DNA of 64,000 nucleotides from contig NC_092568.1 of assembly GCF_037975245.1 (NCBI RefSeq), positions 28,268,501-28,332,500 on the forward strand, in the 5' to 3' direction. Positions 35,701 through 48,122 of this stretch are shown here, piece after piece. The notes beneath the pieces are model-generated. The model saw nothing but the letters and a program-made list of their open reading frames with translations. It searched no databases and was not told the origin of the DNA. Numbering within the stretch: the stretch's first letter is position 1; the number at the start of each line of letters is the position of its first letter. A program made the position numbers and the translations under genes. The stretch comes from Apostichopus japonicus. Lineage: Eukaryota; Echinodermata; Holothuroidea; Aspidochirotida; Stichopodidae.

Positions 35701-38156
35701 GTCTTAATGTTATTTTCTGAAAGTTTGTAACATGATTCCTCAGGAACGATATATTGGGTTAATGCCATATGTGGTACACTGACAACCAATAGGCTGCATG
35801 TGCGGCTGGTTGCTCTGAGAAGTAATGGCATGCATAAAACATGCATACTAAATAATGTTAGAATCTTTAACTTAAGCGTTCAGAAGTTGACTACGACGTG
35901 TTTGCTTCCTTCCATATATGGTATGTTAATATATTGAGCAAGTGTAGAAGAGTTCTATGAATGAAATATTGGCATTAATATATTTTATATGGAGAAGGAC
36001 GGGATTTCAAGAAACACATTTTGACAAAGTTTTCATACATGCAAGGCACACTATTGCTCTAATTACCTGCACAATTTCTAGCATTCTTGATGGAGGTTGA
36101 GAATAACTTTAGTACATATTTTCCCATTTTTAATCACTGGTAATAGTAAATTAAACTATTGAGTGGGAGGGGCGGACTGACCAATATTTCTCTAACTTTG
36201 TCCCTTGTGATCCAAAAAGCCAACTAGAGCACCAGAGGTAGTGGAGTAAATATGAATCTATCCAAAATATCGAATTGAAAATAGAAGGAAAACCGGTGGC
36301 CAGTTTTAGTAACTTCGCGTAACAAATTTCACATTTGTTGATGACACGATCGAAGTGTCAATATTTTATCTCAAAAAAAAAATCGACTGTTTCATCTCAG
36401 ATTTGAGCTTTTCTTTTCTCAGACATTTGACTTTTGCTGGACAATTTTACTTTCTTTCTCGAAATTTCAACCTGTAGTACCGAAATTTCTGTTTTTATCT
36501 CACAATTTCTATACAAAAAGAAATTTTTTTAGACAGTGTTTTATCTCTAAATTTTGATTATTTTATTTTAAACGTTTCCAACTTTCCACCTTTTTTTCTG
36601 GATTTTTCCACTATTCAATCTCTTTTCTTTTATGTTGAGCTTTGGTTTTGCATCTCACTATTTCAACTATTTAATCTGAAGTAATCAACAACCTACAGTG
36701 TTATGATATGGAAATTGCAAATTATTCCTTGAAATTACAATGCTTAAAATACTATTTAATCTCCAAATACCACCTTTCCTTGATATTTAGGATTAGGATA
36801 GAAACAGTGGGGTAAAATAGAGTAGTGTATGGAATTAAGGTTCAAATAAACGATTGAATGAAATCGGTGTTTCACATATTTCAACTTTTGATAGAAATGT
36901 TCAGGTTTGAAACTTTCGACAGGTTTTTATGATTATGGAGGAGTGAAACAAGGATAAGAGGTCAAAGGTCGTTTCAGGAGGTAATAAGCTGAGAACGTGA
37001 AATATTTTTCAAACAGAATTTTCTTGCTGAAAATAGAATTGTGTGAATGTGATTTTATATCAAAGTTTGTAGCAATAATCAGTTGATAGTGGGTTAAAAG
37101 AATGGGCAAAGGTCAAAAGTCATATGAAGCTATTAGCAACCAAAGGAATAATGCTTCAAGCCTGAGCTCAGATGTTTACGAATAGTGACTCCAGAGTTCA
37201 TTTTAAGCATGGTACAGATAAAAACATGGAATTAGTTGGAGTAAATAGTATATTCTCTCAACAGTTTGTGTCCTCTCTGCTGATATATACTTGTTTCGTT
37301 GAGGTCAATTAAAGGATCACAATTTATCACAGTGTAGCCAAAGCTTTGCCGTAGAAAAGTTCAGCCAGAGGTTACACTGATCGTATGTTTATTCCGTAGT
37401 TAAATGGAAAGATTTTGCTGTGCAAATGGGTTTTAATCATTCTGTTTCTCTATTGATCTAAATTACATAAATCTACATTTTTCCTCCAAAGGATCGAGGC
37501 ATTTACCATTGAAGTTACTTCAAGTTAGTAAGGGGACAGCGTTGTTGCAAAAAGCAGTATCTCAGTTCTTTTCTCTCTTTATTTTCCTTTCATTTTTGTC
37601 ATGGTGTTTTTGAAATATGTCACTTGTTTGCGAAAGTCCATATAGCTACAACATCGTTCATATTCCGGTTCTTGTTTGTCTTTTCTTGAAGTACGCCATA
37701 TGTTGTCGACGAGCCAGCGACTTGGAAATACCCGTAGTTATGAATAGAAATACCAGCCAGGTTATGATTAACGTCATAAACACTTGCTGTACGTTGTTTG
37801 CACTTCCTGTTCCTATTCCTGTACTTAGACTGTACATTGTAGCATAAAAATGTATTTATATGTTTAGGTAGGCGCGGACTAAGTTGCCAATGTTGTCAGG
37901 AGTTCTGCACTCAGTTTAAACAACAAAGTTGTGCTCGTCAGATACTTGTAACTTTTTTTCAGAAACAACATTATATGCTTAGGCATAACTTCTGGATCAA
38001 GCCTCGGTTAGACACTGGTATCAAACGGATGACTGGTAACGGATACAACCAGGCTATAGTTCCGTGTCGTCTGGGCCTAATGTTAGTCTACTGTAGGCTA
38101 GCACAGTAGTAGTAGCACAAGTTAGTCCTAACTTCTTCCAGAAAGGGCTAAGCATA

Positions 38157-38223
38157 ATGTGGAATGAAAACAACCTTTCATCGTCTCTTTCCACTCCTCT
38201 AAATGACGGTGTCCGTTCAAACG
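38157..38223 (+). CDS. gene D first exon, copy 1
   Basis: ATG at 38157 (MWNENNLSSSLSTPLNDGVRSN) ends at donor AACG|GTAACT, 22 codons plus one base, phase 1. It aligns with gene C exon 1, but the gene C ATG position reads GGG here and translation would begin four codons later. Confidence 0.45.
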
Positions 38224-39693
38224 GTAACTTGGATAAGTTTGCTCATGTATGCTAACGAATGATAGACTTAAGGTTAGGCATACAGAGAAACGGTAAAACA
38301 ACACCCGTTCTAGGCCCAGAGGTCTGCAGTAGGCAGCCTAATATTTATTTAGGATGGGATCTATTTATTCGATCGTATGTTCATGGTGTTCTTACTCATT
38401 TACCCGATTGTAGGTTCAAGGATAATTATATAATTACATGGAGTAACAGCTTTATCGCTTCATTTCTTAGAGGTTTTAGGGATGAGGGACTTGACAGTTC
38501 ATCCACAGGGTGGGATATGACTTTGCTTAGGGAGGGTATGTAATCCCTCCGTTCGTGTGATATATGGTAGAATCACTATCAAACTTCAACCCTCTGGTCT
38601 CGTTTAATTTTAAATTCTACCATACATCACATTACACTACGGTAATACATTAAGACTTCAAAACAGAGTGTTACTTCATATAATAAATAAGGAAGACACA
38701 TCTACAGTATAGCTGACACTTTGCTTAATTTTATTTCACTTTCAACATATTGGAAGCATTCCTAAATGTTTTTTATGAATTGGATGTGGGTTTGCATCCT
38801 TTGCGGCTGGGAGTGATAAAGGGCTTTTCCCCTATGGCAAAAGTGATAGTGGATCACAATTTATCACAGTGTAGCCAAAGCTTTGCCGTAGAAAAGTTCA
38901 ACCAGAGGTTACACTGATCGTATGTTTATTCCGTAGTTAAATGGAAAGCTTTTGCTGTGCAAATGGGTTTTAATCATTCTGTTTCTCTATTGATCTAAAT
39001 TACATTAATCTACATTTTTCCTCCAAAGGATCGAGGCATTTACCATTGAAGTTACTTCAAGTTAGTAAGGGGACAGCGTTGTTGCAAAAAGCAGTATCTC
39101 AGTTCTTTTCTCTCTTTTTTTTCCTTTCATTTTTGTCATGGTGTTTTTGAAATATGTCACTTGTTTGCGAAAGTCCATATAGCTACAACATCGTTCATAT
39201 TCCGGTTCTTGTTTGTCTTTTCTTGAAGTACGCCATATGTTGTCGACGAGCCAGCGACTTGGAAATACCCGTAGTTATGAATAGAAATACCAGCCAGGTT
39301 ATGATTAACGTCATAAACACTTGCTGTACGTTGTTTGCACTTCCTGTTCCTATTCCTGTACTTAGACTGTACATTGTAGCATAAAAATGTATTTATATGT
39401 TTAGGTAGGCGCGGACTAAGTTGCCAATGTTGTCAGGAGTTCTGCACTCAGTTTAAACAACAAAGTTGTGCTCGTCAGATACTTGTAACTTTTTTTCAGA
39501 AACAACATTATATGCTTAGGCATAACTTCTGGATCAAGCCTCGGTTAGACACTGGTATCAAACGGATGACTGGTAACGGATACAACCAGGCTATAGTTCC
39601 GTGTCGTCTGGGCCTAATGTTAGTCTACTGTAGGCTAGCACAGTAGTAGTAGCACAAGTTAGTCCTAACTTCTTCCAGAAAGGGCTAAGCATA

Positions 39694-39760
39694 ATGTGGA
39701 ATGAAAACAACCTTTCATCGTCTCTTTCCACTCCTCTAAATGACGGTGTCCGTTCAAACG
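39694..39760 (+). CDS. gene D first exon, copy 2
   Basis: Identical to copy 1 as far as I can see, in the second 1537-bp unit with its own copy of the upstream region. It could serve as an alternative promoter and first exon. Confidence 0.45.
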
Positions 39761-41230
39761 GTAACTTGGATAAGTTTGCTCATGTATGCTAACGAATGAT
39801 AGACTTAAGGTTAGGCATACAGAGAAACGGTAAAACAACACCCGTTCTAGGCCCAGAGGTCTGCAGTAGGCAGCCTAATATTTATTTAGGATGGGATCTA
39901 TTTATTCGATCGTATGTTCATGGTGTTCTTACTCATTTACCCGATTGTAGGTTCAAGGATAATTATATAATTACATGGAGTAACAGCTTTATCGCTTCAT
40001 TTCTTAGAGGTTTTAGGGATGAGGGACTTGACAGTTCATCCACAGGGTGGGATATGACTTTGCTTAGGGAGGGTATGTAATCCCTCCGTTCGTGTGATAT
40101 ATGGTAGAATCACTATCAAACTTCAACCCTCTGGTCTCGTTTAATTTTAAATTCTACCATACATCACATTACACTACGGTAATACATTAAGACTTCAAAA
40201 CAGAGTGTTACTTCATATAATAAATAAGGAAGACACATCTACAGTATAGCTGACACTTTGCTTAATTTTATTTCACTTTCAACATATTGGAAGCATTCCT
40301 AAATGTTTTTTATGAATTGGATGTGGGTTTGCATCCTTTGCGGCTGGGAGTGATAAAGGGCTTTTCCCCTATGGCAAAAGTGATAGTGGATCACAATTTA
40401 TCACAGTGTAGCCAAAGCTTTGCCGTAGAAAAGTTCAACCAGAGGTTACACTGATCGTATGTTTATTCCGTAGTTAAATGGAAAGCTTTTGCTGTGCAAA
40501 TGGGTTTTAATCATTCTGTTTCTCTATTGATCTAAATTACATTAATCTACATTTTTCCTCCAAAGGATCGAGGCATTTACCATTGAAGTTACTTCAAGTT
40601 AGTAAGGGGACAGCGTTGTTGCAAAAAGCAGTATCTCAGTTCTTTTCTCTCTTTTTTTTCCTTTCATTTTTGTCATGGTGTTTTTGAAATATGTCACTTG
40701 TTTGCGAAAGTCCATATAGCTACAACATCGTTCATATTCCGGTTCTTGTTTGTCTTTTCTTGAAGTACGCCATATGTTGTCGACGAGCCAGCGACTTGGA
40801 AATACCCGTAGTTATGAATAGAAATACCAGCCAGGTTATGATTAACGTCATAAACACTTGCTGTACGTTGTTTGCACTTCCTGTTCCTATTCCTGTACTT
40901 AGACTGTACATTGTAGCATAAAAATGTATTTATATGTTTAGGTAGGCGCGGACTAAGTTGCCAATGTTGTCAGGAGTTCTGCACTCAGTTTAAACAACAA
41001 AGTTGTGCTCGTCAGATACTTGTAACTTTTTTTCAGAAACAACATTATATGCTTAGGCATAACTTCTGGATCAAGCCTCGGTTAGACACTGGTATCAAAC
41101 GGATGACTGGTAACGGATACAACCAGGCTATAGTTCCGTGTCGTCTGGGCCTAATGTTAGTCTACTGTAGGCTAGCACAGTAGTAGTAGCACAAGTTAGT
41201 CCTAACTTCTTCCAGAAAGGGCTAAGCATA

Positions 41231-41297
41231 ATGTGGAATGAAAACAACCTTTCATCGTCTCTTTCCACTCCTCTAAATGACGGTGTCCGTTCAAACG
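41231..41297 (+). CDS. gene D first exon, copy 3
   Basis: Third copy, closest to the downstream exons, in the truncated third unit. Same ATG, codons and phase-1 donor. Confidence 0.45.
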
Positions 41298-41992
41298 GTA
41301 ACTTGGATAAGTTTGCTCATGTATGCTAACGAATGATAGACTTAAGGTTAGGCATACAGAGAAACGGTAAAACAACACCCGTTCTAGGCCCAGAGGTCTG
41401 CAGTAGGCAGCCTAATATTTATTTAGGATGGGATCTATTTATTCGATCGTATGTTCATGGTGTTCTTACTCATTTACCCGATTGTCGGTTCAAGGATAAT
41501 TATATAATTACATGGAGTAACAGCTTTATCGCTTCATTTCTTAGAGGTTTTAGGGATGAGGGGCTTGACAGTTCATCCACAGGGTGGGATATGACTTTGC
41601 TTAGGGAGGGTATGTAATCCCTCCGTTCGTGTGATATATGGTAGAATCACTATCAAACTTCAACCCTCTGGTCTCGTTTAATTTTAAATTCTACCATACA
41701 TCACATTACACTACGGTAATACATTAAGACTTCAAAACAGAGTGTTACTTCATATAATAAATAAGGAAGAAACATCTACAGTATAGCTGACACTTTGCTT
41801 AATTTTATTTCACTTTCAACATATTGGAAGCATTCCTAAGCTTCCTGGGGGCCTGTCCGGGAAGCTTATGAATCTTGAATATGAATCTTGAATCTTATTA
41901 CTTGTTCTTGTCACTGGTGCGTGAGATTGCTGGAAACATTCACTTATATACATAGAAACTTTAATTACATAATTTACAGAAGACAGTTCATT

Positions 41993-42724
41993 ATGAGTTT
42001 CGATGAATATATGTGTCATGGTAAGGAACTAGGTCTTACAGGAAAAGAACTATTAGACTTCGCTAGGGAACGGGAACAAATCCAAAGGGAACGTGAAAAA
42101 GTCCAAAGGGACGAACGCCAAGCGCTTAGGGAGCTTGAAGCAAAAGATAAAGAAAGAGAACATGAAACCAAAATGAAAGAGTACGATTTAAGACTGGCAG
42201 AAGAGCGAACAATGGCAGATCGTTCTTTGAACGAACATGAAACAAGTAGAGTTTCAAGGGCTGTTGAAAGTAGTAGATTGCCAAAATTGCCGAGTTTCGA
42301 CGATAAAAATGATAATATAGACAGCTATCTAAGACGTTTTGAGAGATATGCTGAAGCCATGGAATGGGGGAAAGAGGACTGGGCACTGCCACTAGGGGCG
42401 TTGCTCACTGGTAGGGCTCTTGAAGTATATTCCAGGATGGGTGACATAGAGGCAAAAGACTATGACCAATTGAAAACGGCACTTTTGAATAGGTACGAAC
42501 TTAATGAAGAAGGTTATCGCAGGAGATTTCGTACTGCAAGGATCCAAAACGGGGAGACTTATGCGCAGTATGTAGTCAGGTTGAAAGGGTACTTACTGAG
42601 ATGGGTAGACATGGGGAAAGGCACTAGAAACTGTAACACATTGGTTGATTTATTGTTAAAGGAACAATTGAGTAATATGTGTGGTAGAGATTTGTCTTTA
42701 TTTTTGAGGGAAAGATGCCTGTAA
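41993..42724 (+). pseudogene. gag of the LTR element (truncated)
   Basis: ATG at 41993 opens 243 aa. An N-terminal Glu/Arg-rich coiled coil (about residues 25-85) precedes a retrotransposon capsid-like domain (LPSFDDKNDNIDSYLRRFER, about 100-230). The frame stops just where family members continue to a CCHC zinc knuckle, so the C-terminal part appears deleted. An in-frame extension to 41888 lacks a better ATG. Confidence 0.7.
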
Positions 42725-43011
42725 AAAGGGGTTTAGTGAACAAATGTCTGGTGGACGTGTTGAGAGATAGTGGTTGTAGCACAGTGGTAGTGCGCAAGAA
42801 GTTTGTTAACGATGAACAGTTTACAGGTGAAACACAGACTTGTGTATTATTAGATGGTACTGAAAGAGATGTGTCTGTAGCATTAATATCTGTAGATACA
42901 CCATTTTATGTAGGAGAGGTGAAGGCATTGGTAATGGAATGCCCATTGTATGACCTGATTCTAGGAAATATAAGCGGTGTTAGGGATCCGAGTAATCCAA
43001 ATTCAAACTAG
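42715..43011 (+). pseudogene. aspartic protease fragment of the LTR element
   Basis: 98 aa in a different frame from gag. The DSG active-site triad (RDSGCST) lies near residue 18, followed by a flap-like region and LILGN near the end. It is cut off before the expected remainder of pol. Confidence 0.65.
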
Positions 43012-43172
43012 GAGGTCACACAGGTGACCAAAAAGGAAGGTGTAATGGGTGCAGAAGGGGGACTAGCTCAAACACGTAGTCAAAGTGAAGTCAGGAAAGC
43101 ACTTAGGCCTTTGGCTGTAGCGAATGCACCAAGTGTAGTAACAAAGGAGAAATCAAATTAACTTATCAATAT

Positions 43173-44988
43173 GTGTTAGATCTTAAAGAGCGCTTAGAGA
43201 GTACATGTCACCTTGCTCAAGAAGAACTAAGAAACGCATCCAAACGGTATAAGAAGTATTTTGATGCTAGAGCAAGAGATCGTAAACTGAAAATAGGAGA
43301 AATGGTTTTGTTGTTATTGCCATCGAGCAACAACAAACTGCTCATGCAATGGCAAGGTCCTTATAAGGTAACTGACAAATTTGGTAAATACGATTACAAG
43401 GTAGACATGGATGGTAAGATTAAGTCTGTACACATAAATTTGCTAAAGAGGTACGTCACCAGGGGTGAAGTGAGTCAGCGTGAAATTATATCTGCTGGTG
43501 TAGTTGTGAAGGAGGTAGTAGCAAATATGGTAACTGAAGAATCGGACGAAATTGGTGAAATTGATATTATGCCAGTCTCCGCAAGTGAAGGACACGGTGA
43601 TGTAAATGTATCTGATAAATTAAGTACAATTGAATCAGAGGAACTTAGAAACTTGCTTAGTGATTTTCAAACAGTTTTTACCGACCTTCCTGGTTGTACA
43701 AATTTAGTGGAATATACCATCAAACTGACAAGTGAGAAACCATTCAGGAGTAAGCCTTATCCAATGCCTCAGGCATTACGTAACGCGGTGAAAGAGGAAA
43801 TTGACCAAATGAAAGCTATGGGTATCATAAAACCTGCCCAGTCAGCTTATGCGTCACCTATAGTCCTAGTAAGGAAAAAGCGAATGCGATTCTGTATTGA
43901 TTTCCGTAGGTTGAACAACATAACAGTGTTCGATCCCGAACCCATTCCTAATATTGAGGACTTGATGGGACAAATTTCAAAAGGGAGATATTTCTCAAAG
44001 CTCGACCTATCCAAGGTTATTGGCAAATCCCAATAGCAGTGGGAGATAGGGATAAGACTGCGTTTGTTACTAGAGAGGGATTATTTCAATTCAAGGTATT
44101 GCCATTCGGAATGGTAAATGCACCTGCAATTTTTTCTAGAATGATGAGGAGATTATTAGAGGGATGTAATGATGTGGTAAATTACATCGATGATATTTTA
44201 ATATTTACAGAGACTTGGGAACAGCATGTATTGGCATTAAGACGAGTGCTAGACAGGATAAGAGAAGCAGGGTTAGCCATTCGCCCAACCAAATGTTGGT
44301 GTGGTTACGATACTCTCGATTTTTTGGGACATGTGGTAGGAAAAGGGGAATTGCGCCGCCACCAAGGAAAGGTCGAACAAATTTTGGCAGCAAATAGACC
44401 AAAGACCAAAAAGGAAGTAAGATCCTTTATGGGCTTAGTGGGGTATTATAGTCGCTTTATACCCAACTGTGCTGCCATTGCATGTCCTCTGACAGACCTG
44501 ACTAAAGGGGGAAAACCCAATGTCGTGGAATGGGGTCCGGCCCAAGAAGCAGCCTTCAGTACTCTAACATGGAGGTTAGCTGTAGAACCCATACTGCGAT
44601 TACCTGACCCTGATACACCATACATTCTCAGAACTGATGCTTCCGATGTGGGAGTAGGTGCTGTACTTATGCAAGAAGTAGGAGAGCATAAATTCCCTGT
44701 ATCATATGCTAGTAGGAAATTGTTGCCTAGAGAGAAGGCGTATGCCGTTATTGAGAGGGAATGTCTAGCCTTAGTCTGGGCAGTCCACAAGTTCTAATTT
44801 ATCTGTACGGTAAAGAGTTTCTTTTAGAAACCGATCATCACCCACTTGTGTACATAAACAAAACTAAAGTGAGTAATAGTAGAGTAATGAGGTGGGCACT
44901 AGCGTTGCAGCCATACCGATTTGTAATCAAGGCAATAAAGGGAGCTGACAACGTAGGCGCAGATTTTCTAAGCCGTTGTGGAGTGTAG
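43173..44988 (+). pseudogene. pol remnant: integrase C-terminus, reverse transcriptase, RNase H
   Basis: The first 90 residues contain a GPY/F-type integrase C-terminal module (MQWQGPYKV). RT follows (YASPIVLVRKK, FCIDFRRLNN, FSKLDLSK); a one-base loss near 44017 shifts the frame, and RT resumes with PFGMVNAPAIF and the YIDD catalytic motif (about 44190). The RNase H block starts RTDASDVGVGAVL. A second frameshift near 44795 leads to ETDHHPLVYI and ADFLSR, ending at 44988. Two frameshifts and the missing integrase core make it inactive. Confidence 0.8.
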
Positions 44989-45070
44989 AAATTGCGTATT
45001 TAAACGCATTGTATTGTATATTAAGATGTTAGGCTGAAGATTGAAAAGCAATCTTTTAAATGGGGGGTGA

Positions 45071-45288
45071 TGTCAGGGGGTGTAATTTATTTTCTCTTGT
45101 ACTGTTGTAGCTCAATGTGCATGTCGCACGGTATATAGTCTGATAGTAGTCAACAGGAAGGCTGAAATTTACTATTTGCCTCGTGTGTTTATTGCAATTT
45201 CTTAGTATCGAGTGACAAGACAATCAAGTTTCAAAATAATTTAAATGAACCATCGTTGCGCGTGTGACGCAGTGGTCACAACGTGACA
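45071..45288 (+). repeat. 3' long terminal repeat, 218 bp
   Basis: It starts TGTCA and ends TGACA, the inverted TG...CA ends of an LTR, and is preceded by a G-rich purine tract (aaatggggggtga). Immediately downstream, the gene D intron sequence (gtgagaacgta) resumes and matches the paralogous flank at 47228. No second copy exists on the left side of the element. Confidence 0.65.
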
Positions 45289-45443
45289 GTGAGAACGTAT
45301 TACATAATGAGTTCGACTCTATATCCTGAATTTATCTGAACAGTTCATGTAGTACAATGCCTCAATCAGAGCGTGTCAATCGTATGATCATTATTCAAAC
45401 TGACAATTTTTAAACATTCCAATCCCTAACCATCTGCCTACAG

Positions 45444-46004
45444 AGAGCCGGAGACTTAGCAGAGACTTAAACAACATATTGAGGCCTTCAACAACTGCAG
45501 ATAGTTTCAGTGTGGATCTTCTCAGCTCATACAGCACCTCACAGAGGCCTAAACATGACGGTATCAGTGCTGGACCAAGAACCACTGGCACTTCTTACAG
45601 CGGACCCACTTCTACCTCTTCCATCAGGACCACGTTAACCACTTCTTCTAGACCCACTCTTACCTCTTCTACCAGAACCACTGTTACCCCTGTCACTAAA
45701 CCAACTGGTGCCCATACGACTAGACCCACTGGAGCCCCTTACACCAGAACCGCTGCCATGTCTGCTTACACCAAAGCTGCTGTTTCATATCGTTTGTCTT
45801 CCATCATGAATACATTGGACAGCTTAATTAATGTGAACAAACCAACTCCAAGTGCACGATCAAAAGGTATTGCAGGTGATGAATATTGTTATTCCAGCAG
45901 TGGAAGTGTTGCAACTAGTGATAGCCATCACAATGTAACGTGCAAGCTGGAAGATTACAAGAGTTATAAGGAAAATGCTGGTGCACGACCAAAACAATAC
46001 AAAG
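45444..46004 (+). CDS. gene D Thr/Ser-rich exon T1
   Basis: The acceptor is CTGCCTACAG (to 45443) and the donor is CAAAG|GTATTG (46005); the exon is 561 nt, 187 codons, phase 1-1. It encodes a Thr/Ser/Pro/Arg-rich low-complexity region of short repeats (TRPTLTSSTRTTVT, TRPTGAPYTRTAA) between the family start SRRLSRDL and end ENAGARPKQYK. It is likely extended or disordered and could be O-glycosylated or phosphorylated. It is homologous to the shorter gene C exon 3. Confidence 0.55.
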
Positions 46005-47384
46005 GTATTGAATTATATTCAAAAGTAATATAGTTAAAGTAACAGCAAACCAAAGCAATACAAATATATCGAATTATATTCGAGGGTAACGTAGTTTAAA
46101 TAAAAGAAAAAATCAAAACATGATATGTAGCTTATATAGAGTTCTTTGTATGAAAGTTGTGGTATTGCTTAATCACTCTGATATATTTTGACAAAACCAT
46201 TCCTAAAGCAATCTATCACAGAGAAAAAGGCTAATTTTGAGACCATTTTAGATATTACATGTTGACCCAATAATTGCTCGGAGTGTGACAACTAACAAGG
46301 GTCAAGTAGGTCAAACAAAAACTGTTTACATCTCTTTGACTGAGTATGCACTGTTCAAGATTATTTAAGCACTTTCAGAAAGTGGAAGTTGACCAAATTG
46401 TGTTGAGGTCTAAAGCCAAAAAGCTTGAATTTTAACACTGAAAATACTGAATGTATTGATCATTGGGTAAGGTTCACAGTGTTGGAACCTTGGTTTGCCT
46501 ACTTCAAATAGCTCTGTTAGTGCTTTCGTATAATCCCATGAATTTATTTCTAGCCAAAAACTGTCGGACGACCGTGCGTAACCGTTGTCTATAAAAATTA
46601 TTCTTCCGATGAAACTCTGCATAAGCCGAAGCATGATGGCAGAAATCACCTCAGATTTGTCCAAAAAACAAACTAAGCAAATTCTCAATACCCTGGCTAG
46701 CTGAAGAAACTAAGCCCGCTATTTACTTATGAGGCACAAACACTATCTTGAAAACTGGCATAGAAAAAAAAACCTTATATTTGCCATAACAGTCATGTAC
46801 TATGACTTCGGGAATTTCCTAAAATATGTTTGCAGGGTTCACTTATATCCATAATGTCGGATAGAGTCTCTGCCCTATCCCAGATAGTGTCACTGCCCCT
46901 TTCCAGATATTAACTGCTGCTTCTTCTGAGGAGGGAGAGAAGTCAATATGTTGTAGATAAGACTTGAAATATTGGATAAAGAAAAAGGATAAAACAGTTC
47001 TAATAGGTAAAGTAGGATTTCATGGAAAGATGTAAGACATTGACAGGAAACGTTATTTTACAGTTTCCATTTTCAACAGGGATGTTACATTCACTAAAGA
47101 ATGTATGGTTCTGTAATGTTCTTCATTCGATATTATGTTTACAAACAAGAAACATTTATTACAGTTTCTTTATTCTTCGGGGAAAAAACCAGTTTCCTCA
47201 AGAAACAAAACTGAGCACATGGACAGAATGTGAGAACGTAATACATAATGAGTTCGACTCTATATCCTGAAGTTATCTGGACAGTTCATGTAGTACAATG
47301 CCTCAATCACAGTGTGTCAATCGTATGATCATTATTCAAACTGACAATTTTTAAACATTCCAATCTCCAACTATCTGCCTACAG

Positions 47385-47807
47385 AGAGCCGGAGACTCAG
47401 CAGAGACTTAGACAACATATTGAGGCTTTCAACAACTGCAGATAGTTTCAGTGTGGATCTTCTCAGCTCACACAGCACCTCACAAAGGCCTAAACATGAC
47501 GGTATCAGTGCTGGACCAAGAACCACTGGCACTTCTTACAGCGGACCCACTTCTACCTCTTCCATCAGGACCACGTTACCCACTTCTACTAGACCCACTC
47601 TTACCTCTTCTACCAGAACCACTGTTACCCCTGTCACTAAACCAACTGGTGCCCATTCGACTAGACCCACTGGAGCCCCTTACACCAGAACCGCTGCCAT
47701 GTCTGCTTACACCAAAGCTGCTGCTTCATATAGTTCCTCTTCCACCATTAATACATTGAACAGCTTAATTAATGTGAACAAACCAACTCCAAGTTCACGA
47801 TCAAAAG
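47385..47807 (+). pseudogene. gene D Thr/Ser-rich exon T2, 5' part (interrupted by LINE)
   Basis: The acceptor and first 423 nt closely match T1, then a LINE begins after TCAAAAG. The exon continues at 52460. Without the insertion and one target copy the exon would measure 561 nt, the same as T1. A transcript including it would run into LINE sequence and stop codons, so splicing probably skips it. Confidence 0.7.
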
Positions 47808-47915
47808 TACTGTCAGTAGTCAGTAGTCAGTAACTGTCAGCTGTCAGTAGTCAACTGTCAGTAGTCAACTGTCAGTAGTCAACTGTCAGTAGTCAGTAGT
47901 CACCGATAGTAGTCA
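47808..47915. repeat. tandem gtcagtagtcaact repeats in the LINE 5' end
   Basis: About seven iterations of gtcagtagtca(act) units open the element, a possible monomer-type 5' UTR promoter. Confidence 0.75.
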
Positions 47916-48122
47916 GCGTTTTCAGTACCTCATTATTTTCCATTATTTTCCCTATTATATGCACCAACTGATTGGTGCTTTCGACGGAAATTTGTTGGAG
48001 TACTGCCCACACGGTGTCTTGCACCATTATTTTATCATTTCCGGATACTATACGGAATTTATAAATTGTTTAATTTTTGCAACGACGCCTTGCGGCGTTC
48101 GTCTGCCTGACGGTGCATTGAG

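Larger units (their letters stand above)
31944..38780. repeat. segmental duplication, block 2 (pairs with 11521-20430)
   Basis: Collinear with block 1 starting right after the NHL terminal exon remnant. It lacks the SINE and the retroelement of block 1 and so provides empty sites for both. It carries the minisatellite at 32683-32775, poly-C runs near 33831 and 34960, and leads into the gene D first-exon units. No gene other than exon 1 is seen. Confidence 0.75.
37315..41839. repeat. 1537-bp tandem triplication carrying the gene D first exon
   Basis: Units begin at 37315, 38852 and 40389 with only a handful of differences visible. The third unit is cut at 41839, 86 bases short, where the retroelement region begins. 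Each unit holds a conserved promoter-like stretch, first exon and part of the first intron. Near its end each has two hairpins: GGAGGG/CCCTCC (38531-38550) and an 18-bp inverted pair around tatggtagaat (38556-38573 with 38614-38631). The 76- and 94-residue ORFs in each unit are non-coding by comparison with block 1. Confidence 0.92.
41840..45288 (+). mobile_element. defective Ty3/gypsy-type LTR retrotransposon, 5' LTR missing
   Basis: Order seen: gag (41993-42724), aspartic protease (about 42715-43011), C-terminal piece of integrase then reverse transcriptase (43173-44036, frameshift, 44039-44797), RNase H (to 44988), purine-rich tract and 3' LTR (45071-45288). Integrase-type sequence upstream of RT is the pol order of Gmr1-like deuterostome elements rather than standard gypsy. 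Most of integrase, the gag zinc knuckle and the whole 5' LTR are absent. It separates the gene D first exons from the next exon. Confidence 0.8.

Noticed and set aside
37617-41617. Repeated 76- and 94-residue ORFs in each 1537-bp unit
   Set aside because: They are copies of one another only because the DNA is duplicated; the aligned positions in block 1 do not keep the frame, so coding is unsupported.
45391-45591. Reverse-strand ORFs opposite the Thr/Ser-rich exons
   Set aside because: They are antisense shadows; the sense exons have shared splice sites and phase in several copies.
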